From: Mycobacterium paraffinicum
Lineage (GTDB): Bacteria; Actinomycetota; Actinomycetes; Mycobacteriales; Mycobacteriaceae
Length of the DNA: 64,000 nucleotides
NCBI RefSeq assembly: GCF_001907675.1
Contig: NZ_MPNT01000006.1
Span: 173,936 to 237,935 of the forward strand
Reading direction: 5' to 3'
In this document: piece after piece, positions 7,356 through 16,485 of the stretch
Position numbering within the stretch: the first letter of the stretch is position 1
How the letters are laid out: each line of letters begins with the position of its first letter
The notes under the pieces: generated by a model
Seen by the model: only the letters and a program-made list of their open reading frames with translations
Databases searched by the model: none
Told to the model about the DNA's origin: nothing
Position numbers and translations under genes: made by a program

Positions 7356-8812
7356 TAGGCAAGCACGCGGATGGTCTGCAGCGATGGATCCGCTGCGTCG
7401 GGAACGTTCATGCCGGCGCGCACACCAGAACACAGGTAATTCAGCACGGCGTCGTTGAGGCGTTCACCGGGCACCACCGCGGGAATCCCCGGCGGATACG
7501 GCGTGCACTGCTCGGCGGCAACGCGCCCCGCGGCCTTCTGGGTGGGAACTTGCTCGACGCGTCCGAAGAACGCGTCGCGCGGCAAGCAGACGGTTTCCAG
7601 CTCCAGCTGCTCGGGTGACGGCAGGTCGACGGGCGGCGGTGGGTCGAAGTTGTCGGCGGCCTTGCGCCAAGCCGCAAGGGCATCCACGAGGCGGCTCGCG
7701 GTGTCCTTGTCGTCGGCCATGGACAGTGTCGCGAGAATGCGGCGATGATCGCTCATCCCCGTGTCAATGTGCGCATGCTCGCGCAGCCAGTCGTGGGCCT
7801 GATAACCGGAGGTGCCTGTCGCGGACACGTCCATCAACACTTGCATCCGATCCAAGTCGTGGGACGCCTGCACGCCGAGCAATTCGTCGTCGAGCACCTT
7901 GACGTCGGGGATGGTTTCGATGTCCTGACGCAGCTGGCAGGCGAGATCCAAAGCGGTACCGAGCAATTCGTGTCCCTGCTGCACCATCTGGCGCCGCCAC
8001 CCGTCCATGGCGGCATACACCAGGACGTTGGGGCTGGTGGTCATCAACAGGTCGGCGCACGCCGATAGGCGGTCCTGATCGATCCGGTCGCCCTGCACGT
8101 GAAATACGGAGCCCTGCTCGAAGCCGGCTCCCATCTTGTGGATGCTGACCACGCACACGTCCGCGCCGGCATCCATCGCCCAGGTCGGCAGGTCCTCGTG
8201 GAACGGCAGGTGTGCACCCCAGGCCTCGTCGATGATCAACGGTTTGCCGCGCGCGTGGCAGACCTCGACAATGCCGGCGATGTCGGCGCAGGTGCCGTAC
8301 GGGCTGGGGCTGACGATGAGCGCACCGGCGGCGTCGGGGTGCTTTTCCCAGGCCTCGTCCACCTGCTGCGGTGACGGCGGATGCGAGAAATGATGCTCGG
8401 CGTCCCAGCGGGGCGTGATCCACCGGGGTTGCACTCCGGAGAAGATGAGCCCCGCCACGATCGACTTGTGGCTGTCCCGGCCCACCAGCAGGCTGCCGTC
8501 GCCCCCGGCCACGGCCATCATCGCCGCCTTGACCGACAACGAGCTGCCGCAGGTGGAGAACCAGGCGATGTCGGCGCCGACGGCCTCGGCCATCAGGTCT
8601 TCGGCGCGTTTCAGATATTGGTGGGTGGTCCTGCGGTCGTCCAGTCCGCCGCTGGCCAGCACGTCGTCGGCGAACGGCTCGCGCCCCAGCACCGCGAGGA
8701 CCCGTTCGTCGGTGCCGCGGCCCTGTCGATGGCCTGGCGGCGTGAACCCGTACCGGTTCTTCTCGCGGTAATCGACCAGCGCATCTAACAGTGGAGCATC
8801 AGATTGGTCCAT
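7355..8812 (-). CDS. Orn/Lys/Arg decarboxylase-family PLP enzyme
   Basis: A 485-residue fold-type I PLP enzyme of the Orn/Lys/Arg decarboxylase (SpeA/Cad-like short) family. The PLP lysine is in SIHKMGAGFEQG; the Asp that contacts the pyridine nitrogen is in IIDEAWGAH, and GSSLSVKAA forms the phosphate region. Likely removes CO2 from a basic amino acid to give a polyamine precursor; which one is not decidable. It starts 28 bases downstream of the recQ stop in the same direction, so both may be one transcript. A tandem repeat lies at its 3' end. Confidence 0.85.
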   Translation of the reverse strand: MDQSDAPLLDALVDYREKNRYGFTPPGHRQGRGTDERVLAVLGREPFADDVLASGGLDDRRTTHQYLKRAEDLMAEAVGADIAWFSTCGSSLSVKAAMMAVAGGDGSLLVGRDSHKSIVAGLIFSGVQPRWITPRWDAEHHFSHPPSPQQVDEAWEKHPDAAGALIVSPSPYGTCADIAGIVEVCHARGKPLIIDEAWGAHLPFHEDLPTWAMDAGADVCVVSIHKMGAGFEQGSVFHVQGDRIDQDRLSACADLLMTTSPNVLVYAAMDGWRRQMVQQGHELLGTALDLACQLRQDIETIPDVKVLDDELLGVQASHDLDRMQVLMDVSATGTSGYQAHDWLREHAHIDTGMSDHRRILATLSMADDKDTASRLVDALAAWRKAADNFDPPPPVDLPSPEQLELETVCLPRDAFFGRVEQVPTQKAAGRVAAEQCTPYPPGIPAVVPGERLNDAVLNYLCSGVRAGMNVPDAADPSLQTIRVLA

Positions 8813-8840
8813 GGCGAAGGAGTACCCGCCTTGCCGCCGG

Positions 8841-10475
8841 CTATGCGACCGCCTCGTCCACCTCGAGCAACCCGTGTTCGCGCACGGCCGCCATCGACAA
8901 TGTGCGGTAGCCGAATTCGTCGAAAAGGACGGTGACGCGATCGCGGTCGCCGCCGATCACCACGCCGTTTCCCCATTCCCGATGCCGCACGGTGGCGTCC
9001 ATGGGTAACGCGGGTTGCTCCACGCCGACGTCATCAGGCCGTTCCGCAGCGCGGCATCGGTCACAATTCCCGCACGGACCAGCCGACTTCTCCCCGAAGT
9101 AGGAGAGCAGGAAAACCCTTCGGCACGAACCCGTTTCGGCATAGCCACGCATCATCTCCACTCGGCTGAGGTTGACGCGTTCGCGGAGTTCGGTCGCCTG
9201 CAGCGCTTGGGCGACGGCGGCATCGCTCGGCAGGCGCGTGCGCAGGAAACCCTTGCGCGTGGAGCGGATCGTACCGGCCTCATCGAGAAGGTTGACGGCA
9301 TTGGTCAACGTGCGTCCGTGGACGTCGAGCCGCCCGTGCAGGTCCTTCAGCCGCATCGGGTCCGATTCGTCCAGTGCGCCGTACACGGCCTCGAGCTGCT
9401 GTTCGTCGGGACGGCCGGTGGAGAAAAAGCGTGCCAGACCCAGGTCTTCGGCACGGTAGAACAGCAGCGCCAGCGCGTCGGCGCCGTCGCGGCCCGCCCG
9501 GCCTATCTGCTGGTAGTAGCTGTCCAACGAATCCGGCACGGACGCATGGGCGACGAAGCGCACGTTCGGCTTGTCGATGCCCATGCCGAACGCCGACGTC
9601 GCCACCACCACCTCGTACTCGTCGTCCCGGAACGCGGCGTGCACCGCGTCGCGCTCGGCGGCTTTCATGCCGGCATGGTAGGCCGCAGTGACGATGCCCT
9701 TGGCGCGCAACTCTTCCGCGTAGGACTCGGCTTCTTTGCGGGTGGCCACGTACAGCAGGCCCGGGGTCGCAAGTCCCGGCACGGCCTCGAGCACCGCCGA
9801 CCGCTTCTCGTCGGCATCGAGGTGACGCTCGACGACCAACCGCAGATTCGGCCGGTCGAAGCTCCCGACGACCACCGTCGGATCACGCAACCCGAGACGG
9901 TCGACGATGTCACGGCGCACCACGACAGAGGCGGTCGCCGTCAGGGCGACGATCGGGATCGACTCACCCAGCCGCCGGAAAACGTCGGCCAGACGCCGAT
10001 AATCGGGCCGGAAGTCGTGTCCCCACGCCGACACGCAGTGCGCCTCATCGACGACGATCATGGAGACCTGCGCCCCGGACAGCCGGTCGGCCACTTCGTC
10101 GTTCGCCAGTTGTTCGGGGGCGATGAAGACGAAATCGGCGTCGCCCCGTTCGACGGAATCCCAGCCGCGCCGAAGCTGACCGGCGCGCAGGGCGGAGTTG
10201 ATGGCGATGGCCGTACCGGCGCCGCTGGCTTCGAGGGTGGCGATCTGGTCTTCCTGCAACGCGATCAGGGGCGAAACGACCAACGTCATTCCGTCGGTCA
10301 GCAGCGAGGGCACCTGGTAGATGGCGGATTTGCCGGACCCGGTCGGCAGCACGGCGAGCACGTCACGGCCGTGCAGCACCGCGCGCATCGCGACGCGCTG
10401 GTCATCGGTCAGGCGTTCCCAGCCGAAGTGCCGATGCGCGACGGCGTCGAGGTCCAGACCGCCGGATCGCTTCAC
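8841..10475 (-). CDS. recQ: RecQ-family ATP-dependent DNA helicase
   Basis: A 544-residue superfamily 2 helicase unwinding DNA 3'-5'. Walker A LPTGSGKSAIYQ (~residues 40-51), DEAH box VVDEAHCVSAWGHD, and helicase motif VI QQIGRAGRDG are intact. The RecQ zinc site is visible: C near SCRRVFLL then CGNCDRC. There is no HRDC domain; instead a short tail (HREWGNGVV...) resembles other actinobacterial RecQ proteins. M. tuberculosis has no RecQ here. It is co-directional with the decarboxylase gene downstream. Confidence 0.93.
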   Translation of the reverse strand: MKRSGGLDLDAVAHRHFGWERLTDDQRVAMRAVLHGRDVLAVLPTGSGKSAIYQVPSLLTDGMTLVVSPLIALQEDQIATLEASGAGTAIAINSALRAGQLRRGWDSVERGDADFVFIAPEQLANDEVADRLSGAQVSMIVVDEAHCVSAWGHDFRPDYRRLADVFRRLGESIPIVALTATASVVVRRDIVDRLGLRDPTVVVGSFDRPNLRLVVERHLDADEKRSAVLEAVPGLATPGLLYVATRKEAESYAEELRAKGIVTAAYHAGMKAAERDAVHAAFRDDEYEVVVATSAFGMGIDKPNVRFVAHASVPDSLDSYYQQIGRAGRDGADALALLFYRAEDLGLARFFSTGRPDEQQLEAVYGALDESDPMRLKDLHGRLDVHGRTLTNAVNLLDEAGTIRSTRKGFLRTRLPSDAAVAQALQATELRERVNLSRVEMMRGYAETGSCRRVFLLSYFGEKSAGPCGNCDRCRAAERPDDVGVEQPALPMDATVRHREWGNGVVIGGDRDRVTVLFDEFGYRTLSMAAVREHGLLEVDEAVA

Positions 10476-10559
10476 TGCGATCAGTTACCCGCTGGGGGCA
10501 TCGGCAAACCCGAAGCCGCCCAAGCGAAGTCAACCTCCGGCGATGTGCCGCTTACTGTT

Positions 10560-12059
10560 TCACCTTCGCGGCGGCGGGGTACCGGCCACCGGCTGCCCGC
10601 CGGTCTCGGCGTTCCACCACACCGTCGGCTGTTTGGTCGACCACCCGCACACGGCCTCCAGCTCGGCGGCCAGCGAGATCAGCATGCCCTCGCTGTTGGC
10701 TGGGCCCATCAGTTGCACCCCGATCGGCAACCCCTCGGAAGTGAACCCGGCCGGCACGTTGATCGACGGCCAGCCGAGCACGTTCCACGGAAAGGTCAAC
10801 GGGCACGCCGCGATCATCGCGCGGTCGGTGCCGAAGCTGCTCAACCGGTCGAAGGCACGGGCCAGCGGTGGAGGTTGGGCGGTCGTCGGAGCCAGCACGA
10901 CGTCGACGATGTCGAAGATCGAACCCACCCGACGCTGGGCGGCGGCCTCGTGCCGCCGCGCGGTGCGCAGGATCGCCTGACCCAGCACGTGGCCCATGCG
11001 CAGGTTGGCCACCGTGCGGGGGTCGAGGACCACCCCGTCGCCCAGCCGCTCCTCCCAGTCCCGCAGGCCGGCGGTGGACCGGGCGAGGAAGTCCCACGAC
11101 AGCCGCAGGCCGTAGTCGGGATTGCCGGGGACGACGGTGTGGCCGAGCAACTCGAGTTGCTTGGCGACGGCCCGCGTCGCCGCCAGGATTTCCGGGTGCA
11201 GCTTGGGTCGGAACCCGGTGTAGGGGAAGCGGGTCGACAGCGCGATGTTGAGCGGGCCGGGTGCGATACCGACATAGTCGGACGCGGTGATCGGGGGCGG
11301 CTTGTGCCGGTCACCCTCCACGTTGCCCGACGCCGCGTCGAGCACCAGCGCCGCATCGGCCACCGTGCGGGCCAGCACGCCATTGACGGTGATGCCGTTG
11401 AACGCATCGGGCAGCGGCCAGGTGGAGATGCGGCCGCGTTGCGGCTTGATGCCGACCAGGTGCGTCCAGGCGGCGGGGATGCGGATGCTGCCGGCACCGT
11501 CGGAGCCGAGCGCCGCGGTGACCAGCCCGGCGGCCACCGCGGCCGCGCTGCCCCCGGACGAGCCGCCCGGAGTGTGCCGGCGCGACCAGGGGTTGCGGGT
11601 GTGACCGAAGCCGGGGCCGCTGGTGAATGGCCACTGGCCGAGCTCGCAGGTGTTGGTCTTGCCGACGATCACCGCGCCGGCGGCCTTGAGGCGGCGAACC
11701 ACCTCGGCGTCGTGGCTGGCGGGCGGGACGTAGCCCTCGGTGCCGTAGGCGGTCGGCACTCCAGCAACGTCGACGTCGTCTTTGACCGCGATCGGGATGC
11801 CGAGCAACGGCGCCGTGTCCCCGGCCGCCCGCCGCCGGTCGGCCGCCGCCGCGGCGGCCAGCGCCGACTCGGTGAGCACCACGCGGAAGGCGTTCAACGT
11901 CGGCTGACTCGCGTGGATGGCGTGCAGGGACCGGCGCACCAGTGTGACCGATGTCACCGACCGGTTGGCCAGCTGATAGAGCAGGTCAGTCAGTGTGGGC
12001 AGGCGCTGGCCGCCGGATCCGAAAACGGACCCAGGACTTGACTCGGAAGCGCCAATCAC
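10560..12059 (-). CDS. amiA2: Amidase AmiA2
   Basis: A 499-residue amidase-signature enzyme that hydrolyses an amide to acid and ammonia; natural substrate unknown. The Ser-cisSer-Lys triad region is intact: Lys in VKDDVD, and GGSSGGSAAAVAAGL with the catalytic serines. It aligns across its length with Rv2363. The N-terminus MIGASESSPG fits that of the homologue. Divergent from recO across 62 bases that must hold both promoters. Confidence 0.92.
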   Translation of the reverse strand: MIGASESSPGSVFGSGGQRLPTLTDLLYQLANRSVTSVTLVRRSLHAIHASQPTLNAFRVVLTESALAAAAAADRRRAAGDTAPLLGIPIAVKDDVDVAGVPTAYGTEGYVPPASHDAEVVRRLKAAGAVIVGKTNTCELGQWPFTSGPGFGHTRNPWSRRHTPGGSSGGSAAAVAAGLVTAALGSDGAGSIRIPAAWTHLVGIKPQRGRISTWPLPDAFNGITVNGVLARTVADAALVLDAASGNVEGDRHKPPPITASDYVGIAPGPLNIALSTRFPYTGFRPKLHPEILAATRAVAKQLELLGHTVVPGNPDYGLRLSWDFLARSTAGLRDWEERLGDGVVLDPRTVANLRMGHVLGQAILRTARRHEAAAQRRVGSIFDIVDVVLAPTTAQPPPLARAFDRLSSFGTDRAMIAACPLTFPWNVLGWPSINVPAGFTSEGLPIGVQLMGPANSEGMLISLAAELEAVCGWSTKQPTVWWNAETGGQPVAGTPPPRR

Positions 12060-12121
12060 GGGGTACGAGACTAACCGGCGCGGATACCAGCATTGTCGCG
12101 GCGGGGTGCAAAACTATGGTG

Positions 12122-12922
12122 ATGCGGCTGTATCGAGACCGGGCTGTGGTTTTGCGCCAGCACAAGCTCGGCGAAGCCGACCGGATCGTCACCTTGCTCA
12201 CCCGCGATCACGGCTTGGTCCGCGCGGTGGCGAAGGGTGTTCGCCGCACCCGCAGCAAATTCGGCGCACGGCTGGAGCCGTTCGCGCACATCGACGCGCA
12301 ACTGCATCCCGGCCGCAATCTCGACATTGTCACCCAGGTGGTCTCGATCGACGCGTTCGCCACCGACATCGTCAGCGACTACGGCCGCTACACCTGTGGG
12401 TGCGCGATGCTGGAAACCGCCGAGCGCCTCGCCGGTGAGGAGCGGGCCCCCGCCCCGGCCCTGCACCGGCTCACGGTGAGCGCGCTGCGGGCGGTGGCCG
12501 ACGGCCGCCGGTCCCGGGACCTGCTGTTGGACGCCTACCTGCTGCGCGCCATGGGCATCGCCGGGTGGGCTCCGGCGCTCACCGAGTGCGCGCGGTGCGC
12601 CGCACCGGGGCCACACCGGGCGTTTCATGTCGGCGCCGGGGGCAGCGTCTGCCCGCACTGCCGTCCGGCCGGTTCGACGACGCCGCCGCCGGGCGTGCTG
12701 GACCTGATGTCCGCGCTGCACGACGGTGATTGGGAGTTCGCCGAAAACGCCACGCAATCGCACCGCAGTTACGTCAGCGGGCTGGTGGCCGCGCACCTGC
12801 AATGGCACCTGGAGCGGCAGCTCAAAACGTTGCCATTGGTGGAACGCACGTATCACGTCGACCGCACCATCGCCGAACGACGCGCGGCAGCGCTGATCGA
12901 GCAGGATCGCGACTGTGGCTAG
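12122..12922 (+). CDS. recO: DNA repair protein RecO
   Basis: Mediator that loads RecA on gapped DNA with RecR/RecF. The 266-residue product begins [20 protein letters not shown], identical to Rv2362c. The N-terminal OB fold is followed by a helical region with a possible four-Cys zinc site (C~156, C~159; C~177, C~180 in ECARC and CPHC). An ATG two codons upstream (12116) is an alternative start. Its last 8 bases overlap uppS. Confidence 0.95.
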   Translation: MRLYRDRAVVLRQHKLGEADRIVTLLTRDHGLVRAVAKGVRRTRSKFGARLEPFAHIDAQLHPGRNLDIVTQVVSIDAFATDIVSDYGRYTCGCAMLETAERLAGEERAPAPALHRLTVSALRAVADGRRSRDLLLDAYLLRAMGIAGWAPALTECARCAAPGPHRAFHVGAGGSVCPHCRPAGSTTPPPGVLDLMSALHDGDWEFAENATQSHRSYVSGLVAAHLQWHLERQLKTLPLVERTYHVDRTIAERRAAALIEQDRDCG

Positions 12923-13808
12923 CAAGGCCCAGCGCAAGCCGGCGTCCGCCGTCTTCCCGCAGCTGCCGCCCGCACCCGACGACTATCCGGTCTTTCCCGA
13001 AAGGTCGACTTGGCCGGTGGTGTTTCCCGAGCTGCCGCCGGCTCCAGGCGGCGGCCCGAGCCGGCCGCCACAGCACATCTCGAAGGCGGCGGCGCCCCCG
13101 ATCCCGGCCGATCGATTGCCCAATCATGTGGCGATCGTGATGGACGGCAACGGCCGCTGGGCCACCCAACGCGGATTGACTCGCACCGACGGCCACAAGG
13201 CGGGTGAAGCGGTCGTCATTGACATCGTCTGTGGCGCCATCGAAATCGGGATCAAGTGGCTCAGCCTTTACGCCTTCTCCACCGAAAACTGGAAGCGTTC
13301 GCCCGAGGAGGTCCGCTTCCTCATGGGCTTCAACCGCGACGTGGTGCGCATGCGCCGCGTGAACCTCAAGACCATCGGGGTCAAGATCCGCTGGGTCGGC
13401 TCGCGTCCACGGCTGTGGCGCAGCGTGATCAACGAATTGGCGATCGCGGAAGAGATGACGAAGGACAACGACGTCATCACGGTCAACTACTGCGTCAACT
13501 ACGGAGGGCGCGCCGAGATCGCGGAGGCCACCAAAGAAATCGCGCGCTTGGCGGCGGCCGGCCGGCTGAACCCGGAGCGCATCACCGAGGCGACGGTGGC
13601 CCAGCACCTCCAGCGACCCGACATCCCCGACGTCGACCTCTTCCTGCGGAGCTCGGGGGAGCAGCGGTCCAGCAATTTCATGTTGTGGCAGGCCGCCTAT
13701 GCGGAGTACATCTTCCAGGACAAACTGTGGCCGGACTACGACCGCCGCGACCTGTGGGCCGCCTGCGAGGAATACGCTTCTCGCAATAGAAGATTCGGGA
13801 GCGCATAG
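12915..13808 (+). CDS. uppS: Decaprenyl diphosphate synthase (cis-prenyltransferase)
   Basis: Makes the long Z-prenyl diphosphate that becomes decaprenyl phosphate, the carrier lipid for peptidoglycan, arabinogalactan and LAM. Of 297 residues, the Pro-rich first ~65 are a mycobacterial extension. The catalytic Asp is in MDGNGRWA (~residue 76), and the C-terminal [11 protein letters not shown] motif binds isopentenyl diphosphate. Equivalent to Rv2361c. GTG start at 12915 overlaps recO; the TAG stop shares a base with a GTG beginning the repeat that follows. Confidence 0.95.
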   Translation: MASKAQRKPASAVFPQLPPAPDDYPVFPERSTWPVVFPELPPAPGGGPSRPPQHISKAAAPPIPADRLPNHVAIVMDGNGRWATQRGLTRTDGHKAGEAVVIDIVCGAIEIGIKWLSLYAFSTENWKRSPEEVRFLMGFNRDVVRMRRVNLKTIGVKIRWVGSRPRLWRSVINELAIAEEMTKDNDVITVNYCVNYGGRAEIAEATKEIARLAAAGRLNPERITEATVAQHLQRPDIPDVDLFLRSSGEQRSSNFMLWQAAYAEYIFQDKLWPDYDRRDLWAACEEYASRNRRFGSA

Positions 13809-13921
13809 TGGGGACCGGAAGCCCGGCCGAGCCGGGCGCAGCGGGTCCTCACGGGGAGGATCCCGTGGGGACCGGAAGCCCGGCCGAGCCGGGCGCAGCG
13901 GGTCCTCACGGGGAGGATCCG
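13808..13921 (+). repeat. 57-bp direct repeat (two perfect copies) carrying a ribosome-binding site
   Basis: Copies at 13808-13864 and 13865-13921 differ only at the last base. Each ends GGGGAGGATCC(C/G), a strong Shine-Dalgarno followed at once by a start codon: GTG after copy 1 and ATG after copy 2. Reading through gives a 19-residue repeat (GTGSPAEPGAAGPHGEDP plus V or M). The core AGCCGGGCGCAGCGGGTC recurs in reverse orientation at 7218-7271. Confidence 0.9.
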
Positions 13922-14350
13922 ATGCCGTCACTGCAGGAACGTCTGGCATCGGTGCTCGGCGAGGTCCTTCCGGTCGAGGAGGAAACCGACGGGGCGCTGA
14001 CCGTGCGTCATGGGGGGACCATCGCCTCACTACGGGTGGTGAACATTGCCGACGACCTCGACTTGGTGTCGCTGACCCAGGTCGTGGCGTGGGATGTGCC
14101 GCTCACCAAGAAGGTCAGCGATCAGGTCGCCAAGCAGGCCCGAGAGAGCAACTTCGGCAGTGTCACGCTGGTCGAGAAGATCAACGAGAAAGCCGTGCAG
14201 CGCAATTCGGGCAAGAGCACGGCCAAAAGCGCCGACGTGATGCTGCGCTATAACTTTCCCGGCGGCGGCCTGACGGACGACGCCCTGCGCACTCTGGTTC
14301 TGCTGGTGCTGGATTCGGGCGCCGGGATACGTCGCACGTTGACGGGTTAG
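13922..14350 (+). CDS. YbjN-like conserved protein (Rv2360c-like)
   Basis: A 142-residue soluble protein of unknown function, resembling the YbjN/T3SS-chaperone-like fold. Start chosen at ATG 13922 (MPSLQERLASVLGEVLPVEE) because GGGGAGG lies just upstream and the homologue starts in the same way. The frame is open back to GTG 13808 through the 57-bp repeats, so an N-terminal extension of 19 or 38 repeat-encoded residues is possible. The gene follows uppS in the same operon. Confidence 0.85.
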   Translation: MPSLQERLASVLGEVLPVEEETDGALTVRHGGTIASLRVVNIADDLDLVSLTQVVAWDVPLTKKVSDQVAKQARESNFGSVTLVEKINEKAVQRNSGKSTAKSADVMLRYNFPGGGLTDDALRTLVLLVLDSGAGIRRTLTG

Positions 14351-14354
14351 CGCT

Positions 14355-15356
14355 TTAGGACACCGCCGATTCGGCCAGTGCGACGGCTACCGATGCCCGG
14401 GCGTTTTCCCCGACCCGAGTCCGCAGCAACGAGCGGAGGAGGTCTTGGTCGTGCTGAGCCGGTCGCGTCGAGTCGACGAACCGCTCGACGACCTCGACAA
14501 AGCGATCCGGGTCGTCCTTGAACGGCATATGCCCGGAGTTTTCGAAGATCTCCAAGCGTGACCCCGGCACCGCCTCGTGGGCTATCCGGGCATGTTCCAC
14601 CGGGATCACGAGGTCGTCCTCGCCCCAGATCACTTGCACCGGAATGGGTTGCGCGAGATAGCTTCGGTCCAGCATCGTGACGAATTGGCCGCGCCCGTCC
14701 ACCACCGAACGCAAGGTCCGCGCGAACGCCGACAAGGCGCGCGGGTCTTGGAAGCCCTCCAGCAGGCTCACCACGTCGGCGACGTCGCGTCCGAGGTCGG
14801 TGGAGCCCAGCACGGTCGACATGGCACGCCCAAACAGTCGGACCGCGGGCATCACGCCCGGCACGCGCAGCATGGCCAGGGCCTCGCTGCCCAACGGCAT
14901 CGCCGCCAACCGCAGAGCCACGCTTACCTCCTGGGCGACGCCACCGCTGCTGACCAGCACGATGCGCTCGACGAGCTGCGGGTACTGATAGGCGAATTGC
15001 ATTGCGACACCGCCACCGAACGAATGCCCGACCACGGTGACACGGTCGATGTCGAGCGCGGCGAGCAGATCGCGCATGCCGTTCGCGAAGGCCGCCAACG
15101 AGTAGTCGGCGCGTGGTTTGTCCGACTCCCCGTGGCCCAGCAGATCCGGCGCGATGACCGTGAACCGTTGCGCGAGTTTGGCGTGTACCGGCTCCCATGA
15201 CGTGGACTTGTCGCCGACGCCGTGAATCAGGAGCAGAGCCGGCCCCGACCCGGCGATCCGGAAGGCACGTCGGTAGCCGTGGATGGTGCGAAATTGCAGC
15301 GACGGAACTTCGGGGTCGCGCACGGGCCGCAGGTGGGGTGACGGGTGGTTCCGCAT
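14355..15356 (-). CDS. Alpha/beta-fold hydrolase (Rv2715-like)
   Basis: A 333-residue alpha/beta hydrolase. The nucleophile elbow is VGHSFGGG (Ser ~112), the oxyanion region is LIHGVGD (~44-50), and the late His is probably in SGHMPF. It resembles Rv2715 strongly (RRAFRIAGSGPA, PDLLGHGESDKPRADYS) and may be a paralogue of it. Substrate unknown. Convergent with the YbjN-like gene, with stops 4 bases apart; it is not at this place in M. tuberculosis. Confidence 0.85.
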   Translation of the reverse strand: MRNHPSPHLRPVRDPEVPSLQFRTIHGYRRAFRIAGSGPALLLIHGVGDKSTSWEPVHAKLAQRFTVIAPDLLGHGESDKPRADYSLAAFANGMRDLLAALDIDRVTVVGHSFGGGVAMQFAYQYPQLVERIVLVSSGGVAQEVSVALRLAAMPLGSEALAMLRVPGVMPAVRLFGRAMSTVLGSTDLGRDVADVVSLLEGFQDPRALSAFARTLRSVVDGRGQFVTMLDRSYLAQPIPVQVIWGEDDLVIPVEHARIAHEAVPGSRLEIFENSGHMPFKDDPDRFVEVVERFVDSTRPAQHDQDLLRSLLRTRVGENARASVAVALAESAVS

Positions 15357-15497
15357 GGTGGTCTCACTTCCCTAGAGTTCTTGCTTGTCTCGGCCCGTGG
15401 GCCACTCATGGGTAGGAGCACGCTGCGAGCGCGGGTAGGACACTTTTTTCGGCACTTTTTCGCCGCGCCGCGCCGCGTTCGGCCGGCTCGGGTCAGC

Positions 15498-15890
15498 CTA
15501 GGACCCGCACTGCGAGCACGTGCCGAAGATCTCGATGGTGTGGCTGACGTCGGAGTAGCCGTGCTTGGCCGCGATTTGCGCCGCCCACTCCTCGACCTCG
15601 TGGTCACCGACTTCGATGGTGGAACCACAGCTACGACAAACGAGATGGTGATGGTGGTGCTCGGAACACCTCCGGTAGACCGACTCACCGGTGTCGGTCC
15701 GCAGCGTGTCGACCATCCCCGCCGCCGCCATGGATTGCAGTGTCCGGTAGACGGTGGTCAGTCCGATGTTCTCACCACGGCGGCGCAGCTCGTCGTGCAA
15801 TTCCTGCGCGGAGCGGAAGTCGTCGAGCGTCTCCATCAGCGTCGAAATCGCCGCGCGCTGCCGGGTCGACCGGACGCTCGCGCCGGTCAA
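15498..15890 (-). CDS. zur: Zinc uptake regulator Zur (FurB)
   Basis: A 130-residue Fur-family repressor that represses zinc import and zinc-free ribosomal protein genes when zinc is plentiful. N-terminal winged helix includes the recognition segment LTTVYRTLQSM. Zinc ligands are visible: HHHHH at 78-82, CRSC (85, 88) and CSQC (125, 128) near the C-terminus. Equivalent to Rv2359. Its ATG overlaps the smtB stop by 4 bases, as in the M. tuberculosis smtB-zur operon. Confidence 0.95.
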   Translation of the reverse strand: MTGASVRSTRQRAAISTLMETLDDFRSAQELHDELRRRGENIGLTTVYRTLQSMAAAGMVDTLRTDTGESVYRRCSEHHHHHLVCRSCGSTIEVGDHEVEEWAAQIAAKHGYSDVSHTIEIFGTCSQCGS

Positions 15891-16294
15891 AGCGTGTCCT
15901 CGCTCGCGTGCGCGACCGCGTCCACCACGATGTGCGCCAAGTGGTGGTCGGCAAGCCGGTACAGCACCTCGCGGCCGGAGCGTTCGCCCGCGACCACGCC
16001 GGCGGCCTTGAGAATCTTCAGGTGCTGGCTCACCAGTGGCTGCGGCACGCCGAGCGCGTCGACCAGCTCGTGCACGCAGCGGTGCGACTCGCGCAGCTGC
16101 AGCACGATGGCGATCCGCACGGGCGCGGCCAGCGCGCGCAGCAGCTCGCCGGCGGCATCGAGGATCTCGCGGGGCGGCGGCACGGGGTAATCGGTCGGCG
16201 CGCCGGACCTGGTTCCGCCGTGCTCGTGGGCTACCACGCTCATGTCACCAGCGGTGGTCGGCATCGGCGAAGGCGGGGAGGGGGACATCGCCAT
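15887..16294 (-). CDS. smtB: Zinc-responsive ArsR/SmtB repressor
   Basis: A 135-residue ArsR-family repressor. The winged helix (CVHELVDALGVPQPLVSQHL) is followed by an intact alpha-5 metal site D116-x-H118-x10-H129-x2-E132. In M. tuberculosis SmtB (Rv2358) represses the smtB-zur operon and zinc releases it. Start placed at ATG 16294; a second ATG at 16243 (MSVVAHEHGG) is possible because the first ~40 residues are poorly conserved. An operator-like palindrome lies 81 bases upstream. Confidence 0.93.
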   Translation of the reverse strand: MAMSPSPPSPMPTTAGDMSVVAHEHGGTRSGAPTDYPVPPPREILDAAGELLRALAAPVRIAIVLQLRESHRCVHELVDALGVPQPLVSQHLKILKAAGVVAGERSGREVLYRLADHHLAHIVVDAVAHASEDTL

Positions 16295-16374
16295 GGGAGA
16301 GAGTCATCACCTCGGAAAGTGCCAGGTTGTGGGGAGATCCGCCGGGAGGCCTCGCGGGCGGCCGACCTCCACTG

Positions 16375-16398
16375 TCACATGCGTGATGACGCATGTCA
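16375..16398. promoter_or_regulatory. 24-bp palindrome, candidate SmtB operator
   Basis: TCACATGCGTGA / TGACGCATGTCA form an inverted repeat matching at 10 of 12 pairs, centred in the region between divergent smtB and glyS. ArsR/SmtB proteins bind 12-2-12-type palindromes near their own start, so this is the obvious autoregulatory site. Inferred from position and symmetry only. Confidence 0.5.
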
Positions 16399-16485
16399 AA
16401 GACCGCGGCACCGATCGTTACCATGACTAATGCTCTGCGTGCGGTGGTCGATCGCCGCGCGTGCCCGATCAAACCCGGAAAGGGA

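Noticed and set aside
9015..12041. A 1008-codon open frame on the plus strand
   Set aside because: It lies opposite recQ and amiA2, both with complete domain motifs on the minus strand. High GC makes antisense frames stay open; its product is Arg/Gly/His-rich with no recognisable domain.
13808..13921. Calling GTG 13808 the true start of the YbjN-like gene
   Set aside because: The extra 38 residues are the translated repeat; ATG 13922 has a strong ribosome-binding site and matches the homologue start. The longer forms remain possible and are noted.
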